Assembly (NCBI GenBank): GCA_002412425.1
Contig: DHVB01000041.1
Span: 1-28,073, forward strand
Direction: 5' to 3'
Source: Bacteroidales bacterium UBA5219
GTDB lineage: Bacteria > Bacteroidota > Bacteroidia > Bacteroidales > ML635J-15
Length of the DNA stretch: 28,073 nucleotides
Positions 1-8,507 of the stretch are shown one piece after another (the stretch's first letter is position 1; the number at the start of each line of letters is the position of its first letter). The translations under genes and the position numbers were made by a program. Below the pieces are notes generated by a model that saw only the letters and a program-made list of their open reading frames with translations, searched no databases and was not told where the DNA came from.

Positions 1-122
1 TCAACTTTTCTTAGGACGCGACAGCCTCTTTTAACTTTTAACTTTCAACTGAGTATGCGTCAGCCCTTTCAACTTTTAACACTTCAACTACGTTCAGTGC
101 ATCGCTTTTAACTTTTAACTGA
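1..122. repeat. Dispersed heptad/mosaic repeat, partial copy
   Basis: This non-coding stretch lies 3' of the FtsE-like gene. It contains runs of TTTTAAC and TTTCAAC heptads, a GACGCGACAGCC segment, and the segment CACTTCAACTACGTTCAGTG followed by CATCGC and CTTTTAACTTTTAACTGA. The same segments recur at 11154-11360 and 19321-19555. The last heptads run straight into the stop codon of the minus-strand gene (TTA at 115-117). The left end is cut by the window edge. Confidence 0.75.
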
Positions 123-816
123 TTAGATCTATCCCTTGTTCTATCTGCTCAGTAACCTTTCCATCTTCGAACAAAAACACTCTGCCTGGATATTTTTTCA
201 AAAATGCATGATTGTGGGTAACCATAATAACAGATTTTCCTTGTTTTGGAAGTTCGTGTAAAATTTTCATAAGAGAATCAGCACTCTCGGGGTCGAGATT
301 TCCTGTAGGTTCGTCAGCAAAAATCAATGGTGGATTGTTTAATAAAGCTCTTGCTATGCTAATAGATTGTTTTTCTCCACCCGAAAGTTTTGTAGGCATT
401 GAAATTTTCTTATCCAACATTCCAACGCTTTCAAGAACTTCGTTTATTCGAGTATCAATATCAATTTTTGATTTCCAATTAGTTGCTTTCAGAACAAATT
501 CTAAATTTTTAAACACATTCCTATCTGCCATTAATTCAAAATCCTGAAAAACCATTCCAATTTTTCGTCTCAACATAGGAATATGTTTATTTTTAATTTT
601 ATTCAAATTATAACCTGCAACTTTTGCTTCGCCTTCTTTAATATCAAGTTCTGCATATAAAACTTTTAGCAAGCTTGATTTACCACTACCAACTTTTCCA
701 ATAAAATAAACAAACTCGCCAAGGTCAATTTCAATATTTACATTTTCTAAAATCAGATTTTCATCTTGATAAACATTCAAATTTTCGGTCTTAATCAAAT
801 ATGTACTGTCTTCCAT
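115..816 (-). CDS. ftsE: FtsE-like ABC transporter ATP-binding protein
   Basis: This is a 233-residue ABC ATPase of the FtsE/LolD type. FtsE normally works with the membrane protein FtsX at the division site to control peptidoglycan hydrolases. Visible motifs are Walker A GKVGSGKS (about 40-47), the Q-loop glutamine in MVFQD (about 91), signature LSGGE (about 144-148), Walker B LIFADE (about 164-169) and the switch histidine in VTHNH (about 201). The start is the ATG at 814-816. A longer reading would need a TTG four codons upstream, and the ATG fits the usual N-terminus of the family better. No FtsX-like permease lies beside it in this window; the gene downstream on its strand is outside. 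It is divergent from the TPR gene. The ABC ATPase call is certain. Assignment to FtsE rather than LolD rests on overall resemblance. Confidence 0.85.
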   Translation of the reverse strand: MEDSTYLIKTENLNVYQDENLILENVNIEIDLGEFVYFIGKVGSGKSSLLKVLYAELDIKEGEAKVAGYNLNKIKNKHIPMLRRKIGMVFQDFELMADRNVFKNLEFVLKATNWKSKIDIDTRINEVLESVGMLDKKISMPTKLSGGEKQSISIARALLNNPPLIFADEPTGNLDPESADSLMKILHELPKQGKSVIMVTHNHAFLKKYPGRVFLFEDGKVTEQIEQGIDLIS

Positions 817-973
817 AATTTTGAACAATAAAATTTATTACAAATAGGTTATAAAATATAAACAACAAAATTAAAAATTTTATTATCACAAATCAAACAC
901 TAACGATATAGTAATAAACAAGATTATGTTAATTAATATTTCAGATTGTAAAAACTACTAACGATAAGTTTTG

Positions 974-981
974 TAATTTTG
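974..981 (+). promoter_or_regulatory. Putative -7 promoter element for the TPR gene
   Basis: TAATTTTG matches the Bacteroidota -7 consensus TAnnTTTG and lies 31 nt before the ATG of the TPR gene. I see no convincing -33 TTG at the usual 19-nt spacing, so this is a half-site only. The rest of the 817-1012 intergenic region is plain AT-rich sequence. Confidence 0.4.
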
Positions 982-1012
982 AATATTTATAAATTTTGAA
1001 AAAAGTATAAAC

Positions 1013-4000
1013 ATGAAAATCAGATTTATTTCAACAGCTTTAGTCGTGTTAATAAGCTTTTCAATACAAGCTCAAACTACTCAAGCCTACAATGAAATGG
1101 AAACCAAATGGACTTCTGCAATTAATTTATATAAAAAAGGAATGTATGTACCTGCTCAAAAATTATTTTCAGAAATATTACTTCATGATGGTCAAGAATA
1201 CGCATCTTATAAAGACGAAGCAGCTTTTTATTATGCTCTTTCTTCTATGAATTTACTTAATAATGATGCAGAATTTCAAATAACAAATTTTATTGAAAAT
1301 CACCCCGAAAGCAGAAATAGCAATAATGCAAGTTTTCAAATGGCAAACTTTAAATTTAGAAATAAAGATTATAAAAATGCCATTAAATGGTACGAAAAAA
1401 CAGATAGATTATTGCTACAAGCCGATGAAAAATCAGAATATTTTTTTAAACTTGGTTATAGTCATTTTGCAAGAAAAGATTTTGATAGAGCAGCTAAAGC
1501 ATTTTACGAATCAAAAGATGCAAATAATATTTATGGACCAATGTCATTATATTTTTATTCACACCTAAAATATATAAACGAACAATATCAAACAGCTTTA
1601 TTGGGATTTTTAGAATTAGAAAAAAGTCCTTCTTATGCTTCTATCACTCCTTTTTACATTATTCACATTTATTATTTACAAGAAAAATATGATGAATTAA
1701 TTGAATATGCTCCAAAAATTTTAGAAAAAGAATCTGGCGGTAGAGCAGCTGAAATAAATAAACTTTTAGGTTCGGCTTACTATAGAAAAGGAAGATACTC
1801 GGAAGCAATTCCACATTTGAATAATTATGTAAATTCAACAAGTTCAGCAAACGACTATGACTATTATGAATTAGGTTTTGCTTACTACAACACCAAACAA
1901 TACGATAAAGCAGCTAATTCTTTTAGCAAAATTGCAAATATGAAAGACACTTTAAGTCAAAACGCTGCTTACCACATGGGCGATTGTAATATAAAACTAG
2001 ATAAAAAAATTGAAGCTCTACGTTCTTTCGAGCTTGCTTCAAAATATAATTACAATCCAAAAATTAAAGGAGATGCTCTTTTCAATTTTGCACAATTAAG
2101 TTTCGAACTTTCTATGTCGCCTTTTAACGAAGCAATTAATGCTTTTACTTTATATATTAAAGAATATCCAAATTCGCCACGTACAGATTTAGCATACGAC
2201 TATTTAATTGACGCATTTTTAAGCACTAAAAATTATCAAGCATCTATTGCGACTATTGAAAAAATGCAAAACCGCAATACAAAAATTGATGCTGCATATC
2301 AAAGACTAACATATTTTAGAGGTTTGGAATATTTCACTCAATTAAAATATAATGAAGCAATAACAATGTTTGACAAGTCTTTAGATTACAAAATTTATGA
2401 TAAAACCATTGATGCTTTGGCACATTATTGGAAAGCCGAAGCTAATTATAGACTTGGAAATGTTGAAGATGCAATTACTATGTTTAAAGATTTTGTAAAC
2501 ACTACAGGCTCTGTTGGTCTTGATGAATATTCAAAAGCACATTATAATTTGGGTTATGCTTATTTTAACAAAAAAGAATATGTAGTTGCTAATTCTTGGT
2601 TTCGTAAATTTGAACTTCAACCAGGATATGCTAACAGCGATATTTTAAATGATGTTTTAAATCGTATTGGCGACTGCTATTATATTGAAAAAGAATATAC
2701 TCCAGCAGCTGAATATTATAAAAAAGCTATTGATATTGGAAAAATTTCGCCAGACTACACTTTATATCAAATGGCATTGTCTTATGGTGGATTAAAAAAA
2801 CCTAACGAAAAAATATGGTCACTAAGAAGACTAATACAAAACTATCCTGAATCTGAATATTTGAGCAATGCTAATTTTGAAATTGGACGTACATTTCATA
2901 CCACTTTAAACAATCCCGATTCTGCAAAATTTTATTACAATAGACATATTGAAAAGTTTCCAAATTCGTCAATGCGAAAAGCTTCTTTATCTAGTTTAGG
3001 TGCAATATATTTCAACGAAAGGAATTATCCAAAAGCATTAGAACTTTACAAACAAGTAATTGCCGAATATCCAAATACCGAAGAAGCTAAAAATGCTGCC
3101 GACATGATTAAAGCTGTTTATATAGAACAAGATAACCCTGACGGCTTTGTTGATTGGGCAAATGCAAGCGGAACAAACATCAGCGAAGATGAGCAAGATG
3201 AAATTATGTGGCAAATTGCTAAGAAAAATTATGTTGATAAAAAATATAACGAAGCACTAAGCTCATTAACGAATTATTTAAAATCTTTCCCTAAAGGTAA
3301 ATTTTACATAGAAGCAAATTATTATAAAGCAGAATTACATTTTTATTTCGAAGAAAAAGATTTAGCTTTAGAAAACTATAGAGTTGTTGCAAATGCTCCA
3401 AGAGGTGCATTTACTGAAGAAAGTACAATTAAAGCATCAAGCATTTTGTTTGACAAAGAAGCATGGGAAGAGGCATACAGTCTTTACGATAAACTCTACT
3501 CTTTATCCGAAAATAAGTCAACAACATTATTGGCTTCTATAGGAAAACTCAGATGTGCATACAACTTAAACAATTGGGACAACACTATAGCAGCAGCAAT
3601 GCAAATCATTGATAATGAAAGGTCTAACGATGAAGAAAAAAGAGAATCACACTTTAAAATGGCTAAAGCATATTACAATAAAGACAATTTAATAAGAGCT
3701 TTGAACTTATTTGAGAACATAGCTACCGAAACAAAATCTGCCGAAGGTGCTGAATCAAAGTACAGAGTAATAAAAATTCATTACAAAATGCAAAGAGACA
3801 GCATTGCCGAAGAGTTGGCTTATGAGTTTGCACAATCAAATTCGCCACATGCTTATTGGGTAGCAAAAACTTTAATATGTTTAGCTGATATTTATTATGA
3901 TAGAGAAGATTTTTTCTCTGCAAAACATACTTTACAATCTTTGCTTAACAACTATCCTATCGAAACTGATGGCATAAAAGACGAAACTAGCCAAAAATTA

Positions 4001-4174
4001 GCAAATATTATTGACGAAGAACAGGGAAAACGTTCTAGCGAAGATTTGTTAAATTTAAAAATAAACTTATCTGGCGAAGAAGAAAACGATAATACACAAA
4101 GCTCAGATAATAATAGTGATAATGAGAATAAAGAAAGCGAAATAAGTTTACCAGAACCTGCTAAAATAGAATAA
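1013..4174 (+). CDS. Large secreted tetratricopeptide-repeat protein
   Basis: The product is 1053 residues with a signal peptide (about 1-21, ending SIQAQ), so it is exported. Almost the whole mature chain is made of TPR-like helical hairpins. Repeated signatures such as AIKWYEKT, AIPHLNNYV, AANSFSKIA, AITMFKDFV, AAEYYKKAI and ALELYKQVI recur about every 34-40 residues, with consensus A/G-x-x-x-Y/F-x-x-A positions. The C-terminus (about 1010-1053) is acidic and low-complexity (E, N, D, S rich). TPR solenoids are protein-protein scaffolds; no catalytic motif is visible. The gene is 5 nt upstream of an outer-membrane barrel gene and probably co-transcribed with it, suggesting a periplasmic partner for that barrel. 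The specific function is unknown. Confidence 0.88.
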   Translation: MKIRFISTALVVLISFSIQAQTTQAYNEMETKWTSAINLYKKGMYVPAQKLFSEILLHDGQEYASYKDEAAFYYALSSMNLLNNDAEFQITNFIENHPESRNSNNASFQMANFKFRNKDYKNAIKWYEKTDRLLLQADEKSEYFFKLGYSHFARKDFDRAAKAFYESKDANNIYGPMSLYFYSHLKYINEQYQTALLGFLELEKSPSYASITPFYIIHIYYLQEKYDELIEYAPKILEKESGGRAAEINKLLGSAYYRKGRYSEAIPHLNNYVNSTSSANDYDYYELGFAYYNTKQYDKAANSFSKIANMKDTLSQNAAYHMGDCNIKLDKKIEALRSFELASKYNYNPKIKGDALFNFAQLSFELSMSPFNEAINAFTLYIKEYPNSPRTDLAYDYLIDAFLSTKNYQASIATIEKMQNRNTKIDAAYQRLTYFRGLEYFTQLKYNEAITMFDKSLDYKIYDKTIDALAHYWKAEANYRLGNVEDAITMFKDFVNTTGSVGLDEYSKAHYNLGYAYFNKKEYVVANSWFRKFELQPGYANSDILNDVLNRIGDCYYIEKEYTPAAEYYKKAIDIGKISPDYTLYQMALSYGGLKKPNEKIWSLRRLIQNYPESEYLSNANFEIGRTFHTTLNNPDSAKFYYNRHIEKFPNSSMRKASLSSLGAIYFNERNYPKALELYKQVIAEYPNTEEAKNAADMIKAVYIEQDNPDGFVDWANASGTNISEDEQDEIMWQIAKKNYVDKKYNEALSSLTNYLKSFPKGKFYIEANYYKAELHFYFEEKDLALENYRVVANAPRGAFTEESTIKASSILFDKEAWEEAYSLYDKLYSLSENKSTTLLASIGKLRCAYNLNNWDNTIAAAMQIIDNERSNDEEKRESHFKMAKAYYNKDNLIRALNLFENIATETKSAEGAESKYRVIKIHYKMQRDSIAEELAYEFAQSNSPHAYWVAKTLICLADIYYDREDFFSAKHTLQSLLNNYPIETDGIKDETSQKLANIIDEEQGKRSSEDLLNLKINLSGEEENDNTQSSDNNSDNENKESEISLPEPAKIE

Positions 4175-4179
4175 TTAAC

Positions 4180-5901
4180 ATGAAAATTTTGAACATGAAA
4201 ACAACAAGTATTTTAATTATAGCCATTTTATTTTTAGGTTTAAATCTAAAGGCACAACAAGATGAAAAACCAGGAAATTTGGAAGAAACAGGAATTATTA
4301 TTTACACAGAATTTGCTCCTGTCTTAAAAGATGCAAACAGAATGCAATTTCTTCCTACAATAGTTGATACTGTTGAAGTTAATCCTCATTTCGAATACAA
4401 GATTGAGCCTGTTTTATTTAAAACTAGCTTTAAACCAACACCAATTACAGCTGCAAGCTTTAGTGGCGAACCTCTAAAACCACTTTATAATGGACTTATT
4501 AAATTAGGAATGGGAAATTATTTGTCGCCACTTGCAGAAGTTTATTACAATACAACAAGACAAAGAAATTATTCTGCAGGAGCTTTTGTAAAACATCATT
4601 CAGCATTTGGAAAAGTAAAAAATTCTGCCGACCAAAAAATATTTTCAGGATTTAATAATAATTTAGTTAATGCTTTTGCAAAAAGATTTTTCTATAGATC
4701 AACCTTAGGAGCTGATATTAGTTTTAAATCAAACCAAGCATATTTTTACGGCTACGACCCAAATATTATTGTACCAACTGATTTTGTTAAGCCACGCGAC
4801 AGAGAAGAAATGGAAATGCAAAGATATAATAAGCTCAGAGCAAATATAAATTTAGAATCAAACAACAGTTCTGAGAGAAGAATGAACTTTAAATCAAATT
4901 TGGCTTACCAATATTTCTTTACTCAGTCAAAAAACACACAACATAAAATAGATTTTGAAGCCGACTTAAATAAATTAGTTAAGAAAAATAGATTTGGTAT
5001 GGATTTAGGTTTTGTATTCAACAATGACCAAATACAAGATAGTGCTGTTTTCAATTTTAAGGAAACATTTCTTGATTTAAACCCATATTTCAAACATTAT
5101 TCAAATAATTGGCAAATTTGTTTAGGTGTAAACACTACTGGTGAATTAAGCAAACAGCCAGTAGCTTATCATATTTATCCAAATGTTCAGTTTCAACATA
5201 ATATTAGCAACACAATTATTCCTTATGCAAGTTTTACAGGATATGTTCAAAATAATACTGTGGAATTTTTATCAGACATAAATCCTTTTATCAATAATTT
5301 CCATACTAATAAAATAACAAATTATGCACAAGTTATTGATGTTGGTTTAAAAGGAAATATTAGCAGAAAAGTATTTTTCCATTTGAATGCTAATTATTCT
5401 AAAATTGATGATATGGGATTTTTTGTAAACGATACTACAACTATGCTTGAAAATAAATTTGTTTTAATTTATACAAACGTTGAAAGATTTACAGGTTATG
5501 GCGAAATTGCTTTAAACGATTTATTCGACAAACTTAGCATTAATCTAAAAGGACATTATTATCATTATTCTTACATTAAAAATAGAGAAAAACCATGGCA
5601 TATGCCAACAGTTGATGTTAGATTAAACACAAATTATAAATTCGATAATAAATTAAATTTTGGACTTAATGCTGATTTTATTGGTGCTAGATATGCAAAA
5701 GAATACGATGCAGACCTTAATATTGTTGAGAAAAAACTAAAACCTATTGTTGACGTTAGTTTATATGGTGAATATAGTTTTGCTTCAAATTTCCAAGCTT
5801 TCTTAAACTTAAACAACATAACAGGACAAAAACAATATGTTTGGAATAATTATATGTCTCATGGCTTTAATTTTATGCTAGGATTAAAATATTTATTCTA
5901 A
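4180..5901 (+). CDS. Outer-membrane beta-barrel protein (TonB-receptor-like, no plug seen)
   Basis: The product is 573 residues. A signal peptide ends at NLKAQ (about residue 26), then comes a short segment, then a long series of alternating polar/aromatic strands typical of an outer-membrane barrel (for example LIKLGMGNYLSPLAEVYYNT, YSAGAFVKHHSA, LNFGLNADFIGARYA). It ends GFNFMLGLKYLF, with a terminal phenylalanine as expected for BAM-assembled barrels. I do not see a TonB box or a plug domain, so it is not a classical TonB-dependent transporter. The ATG at 4180 is used here; the ATG at 4195 (MKTTSILI) gives a more usual signal peptide and may be the true start. It follows the TPR gene by 5 nt, which suggests a functional pair. 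The substrate is unknown. Confidence 0.82.
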   Translation: MKILNMKTTSILIIAILFLGLNLKAQQDEKPGNLEETGIIIYTEFAPVLKDANRMQFLPTIVDTVEVNPHFEYKIEPVLFKTSFKPTPITAASFSGEPLKPLYNGLIKLGMGNYLSPLAEVYYNTTRQRNYSAGAFVKHHSAFGKVKNSADQKIFSGFNNNLVNAFAKRFFYRSTLGADISFKSNQAYFYGYDPNIIVPTDFVKPRDREEMEMQRYNKLRANINLESNNSSERRMNFKSNLAYQYFFTQSKNTQHKIDFEADLNKLVKKNRFGMDLGFVFNNDQIQDSAVFNFKETFLDLNPYFKHYSNNWQICLGVNTTGELSKQPVAYHIYPNVQFQHNISNTIIPYASFTGYVQNNTVEFLSDINPFINNFHTNKITNYAQVIDVGLKGNISRKVFFHLNANYSKIDDMGFFVNDTTTMLENKFVLIYTNVERFTGYGEIALNDLFDKLSINLKGHYYHYSYIKNREKPWHMPTVDVRLNTNYKFDNKLNFGLNADFIGARYAKEYDADLNIVEKKLKPIVDVSLYGEYSFASNFQAFLNLNNITGQKQYVWNNYMSHGFNFMLGLKYLF

Positions 5902-6080
5902 ACAAAATTTAACGAAAATTAAATAATTTCTATCAATTTTCTAACTTGCAAATAATAGTGAAAAAACTATTAACAATTTTACGCAACTAACTAATACACA
6001 CCTGCTTACAAAGCTCTAAATTGTTAATAACTATAAGAAATTTATAAGCCAAAAAATTTAGAAATATCCATAAAATTTCT

Positions 6081-6088
6081 TACCTTTG
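6081..6088 (+). promoter_or_regulatory. Putative gyrB promoter -7 element
   Basis: TACCTTTG is an exact match to TAnnTTTG and lies 35 nt before the gyrB ATG. A weak TTAG at 6058-6061 stands at the expected -33 position with a 19-nt spacer. The gyrB gene therefore probably has its own promoter, although the upstream gene points the same way. Confidence 0.55.
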
Positions 6089-6123
6089 TATGCTTTTAAA
6101 AAAAGACATAAAAATATTTAGAT

Positions 6124-8130
6124 ATGGACGAAAATAAAGAGATTTTAGAAAAAAACGGAGGCAATGACACTTCGTCTCACACAAATGGAAAAAATGGAAA
6201 TGGAAATTACTCTGCTGACAGTATTCAAGTTTTAGAAGGACTAGAAGCAGTTCGTAAAAGACCCGCCATGTATATTGGCGATATTAGCACTAAAGGTTTG
6301 CATCATTTAGTTTATGAGGTTGTTGACAACTCTATAGACGAAGCCTTAGCAGGTTATTGCGATAAAATTAAAGTTACTATAAACGAAGATAACTCAATAA
6401 AAGTTGAAGATAATGGACGTGGAATACCTGTTGATTTACACGAAAAAGAAGGCAAATCTGCTCTTGAAGTTGTTATGACAGTTCTACATGCCGGTGGAAA
6501 ATTCGACAAAGATTCTTACAAAGTTTCGGGTGGATTGCACGGTGTTGGGGTTTCTTGCGTCAATGCCCTTTCATCAAAGCTAACTGCAACAGTTAAAAGA
6601 GATGGCAAAATTTATTTCCAAGAATATTCTATAGGAAAACCATTACACGATGTGAAAGTAATTGGAGAAACTGAAGAAACAGGTACTTGCGTAGAATTTT
6701 GGCCCGACAACTCAATTTTCATAACTACAGAATACCAAGTTGATATTTTATCTTCTCGACTAAGAGAATTAGCTTTCCTAAACAAAGGTATAAGACTTAT
6801 TTTAGAAGATAAAAGACAAGTTGATGAAAATGGAATAGCCAAATCCAAAGAATTTTATTCTGAACATGGCTTAAAAGAATTTGTCGAATACTTAGACCAA
6901 GGACGTGAAAAACTTACAGAAAATATTATTCATATTTCAACCGAAAAAAATGATGTACCTGTAGAAATAGCCATGCAATACAATACTTCGTTTACAGAAA
7001 ACATTCATAGTTATGTAAACAACATCAATACTATTGAAGGTGGTACTCATCTCACAGGTTTCAGACGTGGTTTAACACGAACTTTAAAATCATACGCCGA
7101 AGAAAGCGGATTATTATCTAAAGTAAAATTTGAAATAAATGGAGATGACTTTAGAGAAGGTTTAACCTGTGTTATTTCTGTAAAAGTTCAAGAACCACAA
7201 TTTGAAGGACAAACCAAAACAAAACTTGGTAACTCTGAAGTTAGTATTTCTGTTGACCAAGCTGTTAGTAGCTTATTGAAAAACTATCTTGAAGAAAACC
7301 CAAAAGATGCAAAAGCTATAGTTGACAAGGTTATTTTAGCTGCTACTGCTCGTCATGCTGCACGTAAAGCTAGAGAATTAGTTCAACGTAAAAATGTATT
7401 AGGAGGTGCTGGACTTCCAGGTAAATTAGCCGATTGTTCTGATAGAAATCCCGAAAATTGCGAGCTTTACCTTGTGGAAGGGGACTCGGCAGGTGGAACA
7501 GCAAAACAAGGAAGAGATAGAAATTTCCAAGCTATATTACCACTAAGAGGAAAAATTTTGAACGTAGAAAAAGCAATGCCTCACAAAGTTTTTGATAGCG
7601 ACGAGATTAAAAATATATTCACTGCGCTTGGAGTAACAATTGGAACTGAAGAAGACAGTAAAGCTGCTAACTTAGAAAAATTGCGTTATCATAAAATTAT
7701 AATTATGACGGATGCCGACGTGGACGGTTCTCACATTGCAACTTTAATTATGACTTTCTTCTTTAGATATATGAAACCACTAATAGAAGGAGGATATTTA
7801 TATATTGCTACACCACCACTCTACTTAATTAAAAAAGGAAAAACTGAACAATATGCTTGGTCTGAAAATGAAAGATTAGATATTATTGAAACTCTAGGAC
7901 AAGGCAAAGAAACAGGTTTACATATACAACGCTACAAAGGTCTTGGAGAAATGAACGCCGAACAGCTCTGGGATACTACAATGAACCCAGAAACTAGAAC
8001 TTTAAGACAAGTAACTATAGAAAATGCTGGAGAAGCAGACCATATTTTTGCTATGCTAATGGGCGACGAAGTTGCTCCTAGAAGAGAGTTTATTGAAACT
8101 CATGCTACTTATGCAAAAATTGACGCGTAA
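6124..8130 (+). CDS. gyrB: DNA gyrase subunit B
   Basis: GyrB is the ATPase and TOPRIM subunit of DNA gyrase, the type IIA topoisomerase that introduces negative supercoils. The product is 668 residues. The GHKL ATPase domain shows E65, N69 (YEVVDNS), D96 and the DNGRG loop (96-100), and GGLHGVG (136-142). The transducer domain follows. The TOPRIM domain carries EGDSAGG (452-458) and the metal-binding acidic motif DADVDG (530-535). The C-terminal GyrB signature QRYKGLGEMN is at 602-611. Length fits the short GyrB form lacking the enterobacterial insertion. The first ~30 residues are a low-complexity Asn/Gly/Lys-rich extension. The sequence signature (QRKNVLGGAGLPGKLADCS, LWDTTMNPETR) favours GyrB over ParE. 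No dnaA, recF or gyrA is adjacent. The stop codon lies in the left arm of a long dyad. Confidence 0.97.
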   Translation: MDENKEILEKNGGNDTSSHTNGKNGNGNYSADSIQVLEGLEAVRKRPAMYIGDISTKGLHHLVYEVVDNSIDEALAGYCDKIKVTINEDNSIKVEDNGRGIPVDLHEKEGKSALEVVMTVLHAGGKFDKDSYKVSGGLHGVGVSCVNALSSKLTATVKRDGKIYFQEYSIGKPLHDVKVIGETEETGTCVEFWPDNSIFITTEYQVDILSSRLRELAFLNKGIRLILEDKRQVDENGIAKSKEFYSEHGLKEFVEYLDQGREKLTENIIHISTEKNDVPVEIAMQYNTSFTENIHSYVNNINTIEGGTHLTGFRRGLTRTLKSYAEESGLLSKVKFEINGDDFREGLTCVISVKVQEPQFEGQTKTKLGNSEVSISVDQAVSSLLKNYLEENPKDAKAIVDKVILAATARHAARKARELVQRKNVLGGAGLPGKLADCSDRNPENCELYLVEGDSAGGTAKQGRDRNFQAILPLRGKILNVEKAMPHKVFDSDEIKNIFTALGVTIGTEEDSKAANLEKLRYHKIIIMTDADVDGSHIATLIMTFFFRYMKPLIEGGYLYIATPPLYLIKKGKTEQYAWSENERLDIIETLGQGKETGLHIQRYKGLGEMNAEQLWDTTMNPETRTLRQVTIENAGEADHIFAMLMGDEVAPRREFIETHATYAKIDA

Positions 8131-8254
8131 CGGTATTTTATAAGTATCCAACTGCTTCGTTACTTTCGATATTCAAACTCAGTCACGTACTAAGTACGCT
8201 CCTTCGTTCTCAATCTCAGATGCCTTGCATTTGGACACTTATAAAACACCTTAC
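8127..8254. repeat. 128-nt dyad-symmetric element overlapping the gyrB stop
   Basis: The outer arms are 8132-8151 and 8231-8250, complementary at 18 of 20 positions (GGTATTTTATAAGTATCCAA against TTGGACACTTATAAAACACC). Pairing continues outward with one bulged base (C8131) to GTAA/TTAC, so it includes the gyrB TAA. The centre is a perfect 13-nt palindrome, CGTACTAAGTACG (8186-8198), within 1 nt of the dyad centre. The sequence between is only weakly paired. It could act as a 3'-end stabiliser or terminator for gyrB, or be a mobile palindromic repeat. A T-rich stretch (ttactttttc) follows. Confidence 0.8.
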
Positions 8255-8288
8255 TTTTTCATTAAATTTTGTTTTGTTAAGCTAGCTA

Positions 8289-8406
8289 GGTTTGACTTTT
8301 AACTGATTTGTCCGGAGGACAACATATGATTAACCGTAGGTGGCAACCTACGGCAATTAGTCCTACAAAAGCCTTGCCCGCAAGGGCAACACAATGATTT
8401 CAACCG
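8289..8406. repeat. Three-hairpin palindromic repeat module (REP-like)
   Basis: After a TTTGACTTTTAACTGA heptad-type lead-in come three compact hairpins in a row. The first is TTGTCC/GGACAA with loop GGA (8308-8322). The second is CCGTAGGT/ACCTACGG with loop GGCA (8334-8353). The third is TTGCCC/GGGCAA with a GCAA tetraloop (8374-8389). They are much more GC-rich than the flanks. The build resembles repetitive extragenic palindromes. No associated transposase gene is in the window. The remainder of 8407-8507 is AT-rich leader of the next gene with nothing else recognisable. Confidence 0.7.
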
Positions 8407-8507
8407 AAATATAAATTTTAAAAAAATATTTTAAGTATTTTTACAAAATATTTCTCAAGTTAAACCGTTTAGAAATAAGACATTTTTAAACTCTCAAAAA
8501 AATAATT

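Noticed and set aside
6124..8130. gyrB considered as parE
   Set aside because: Sequence around the TOPRIM and C-terminal motifs fits GyrB, and no parC-like gene is adjacent.
8127..8507. Region next to gyrB considered as a replication origin
   Set aside because: I see no DnaA-box cluster and no dnaA or dnaN neighbour; the structure is better explained by palindromic repeats.
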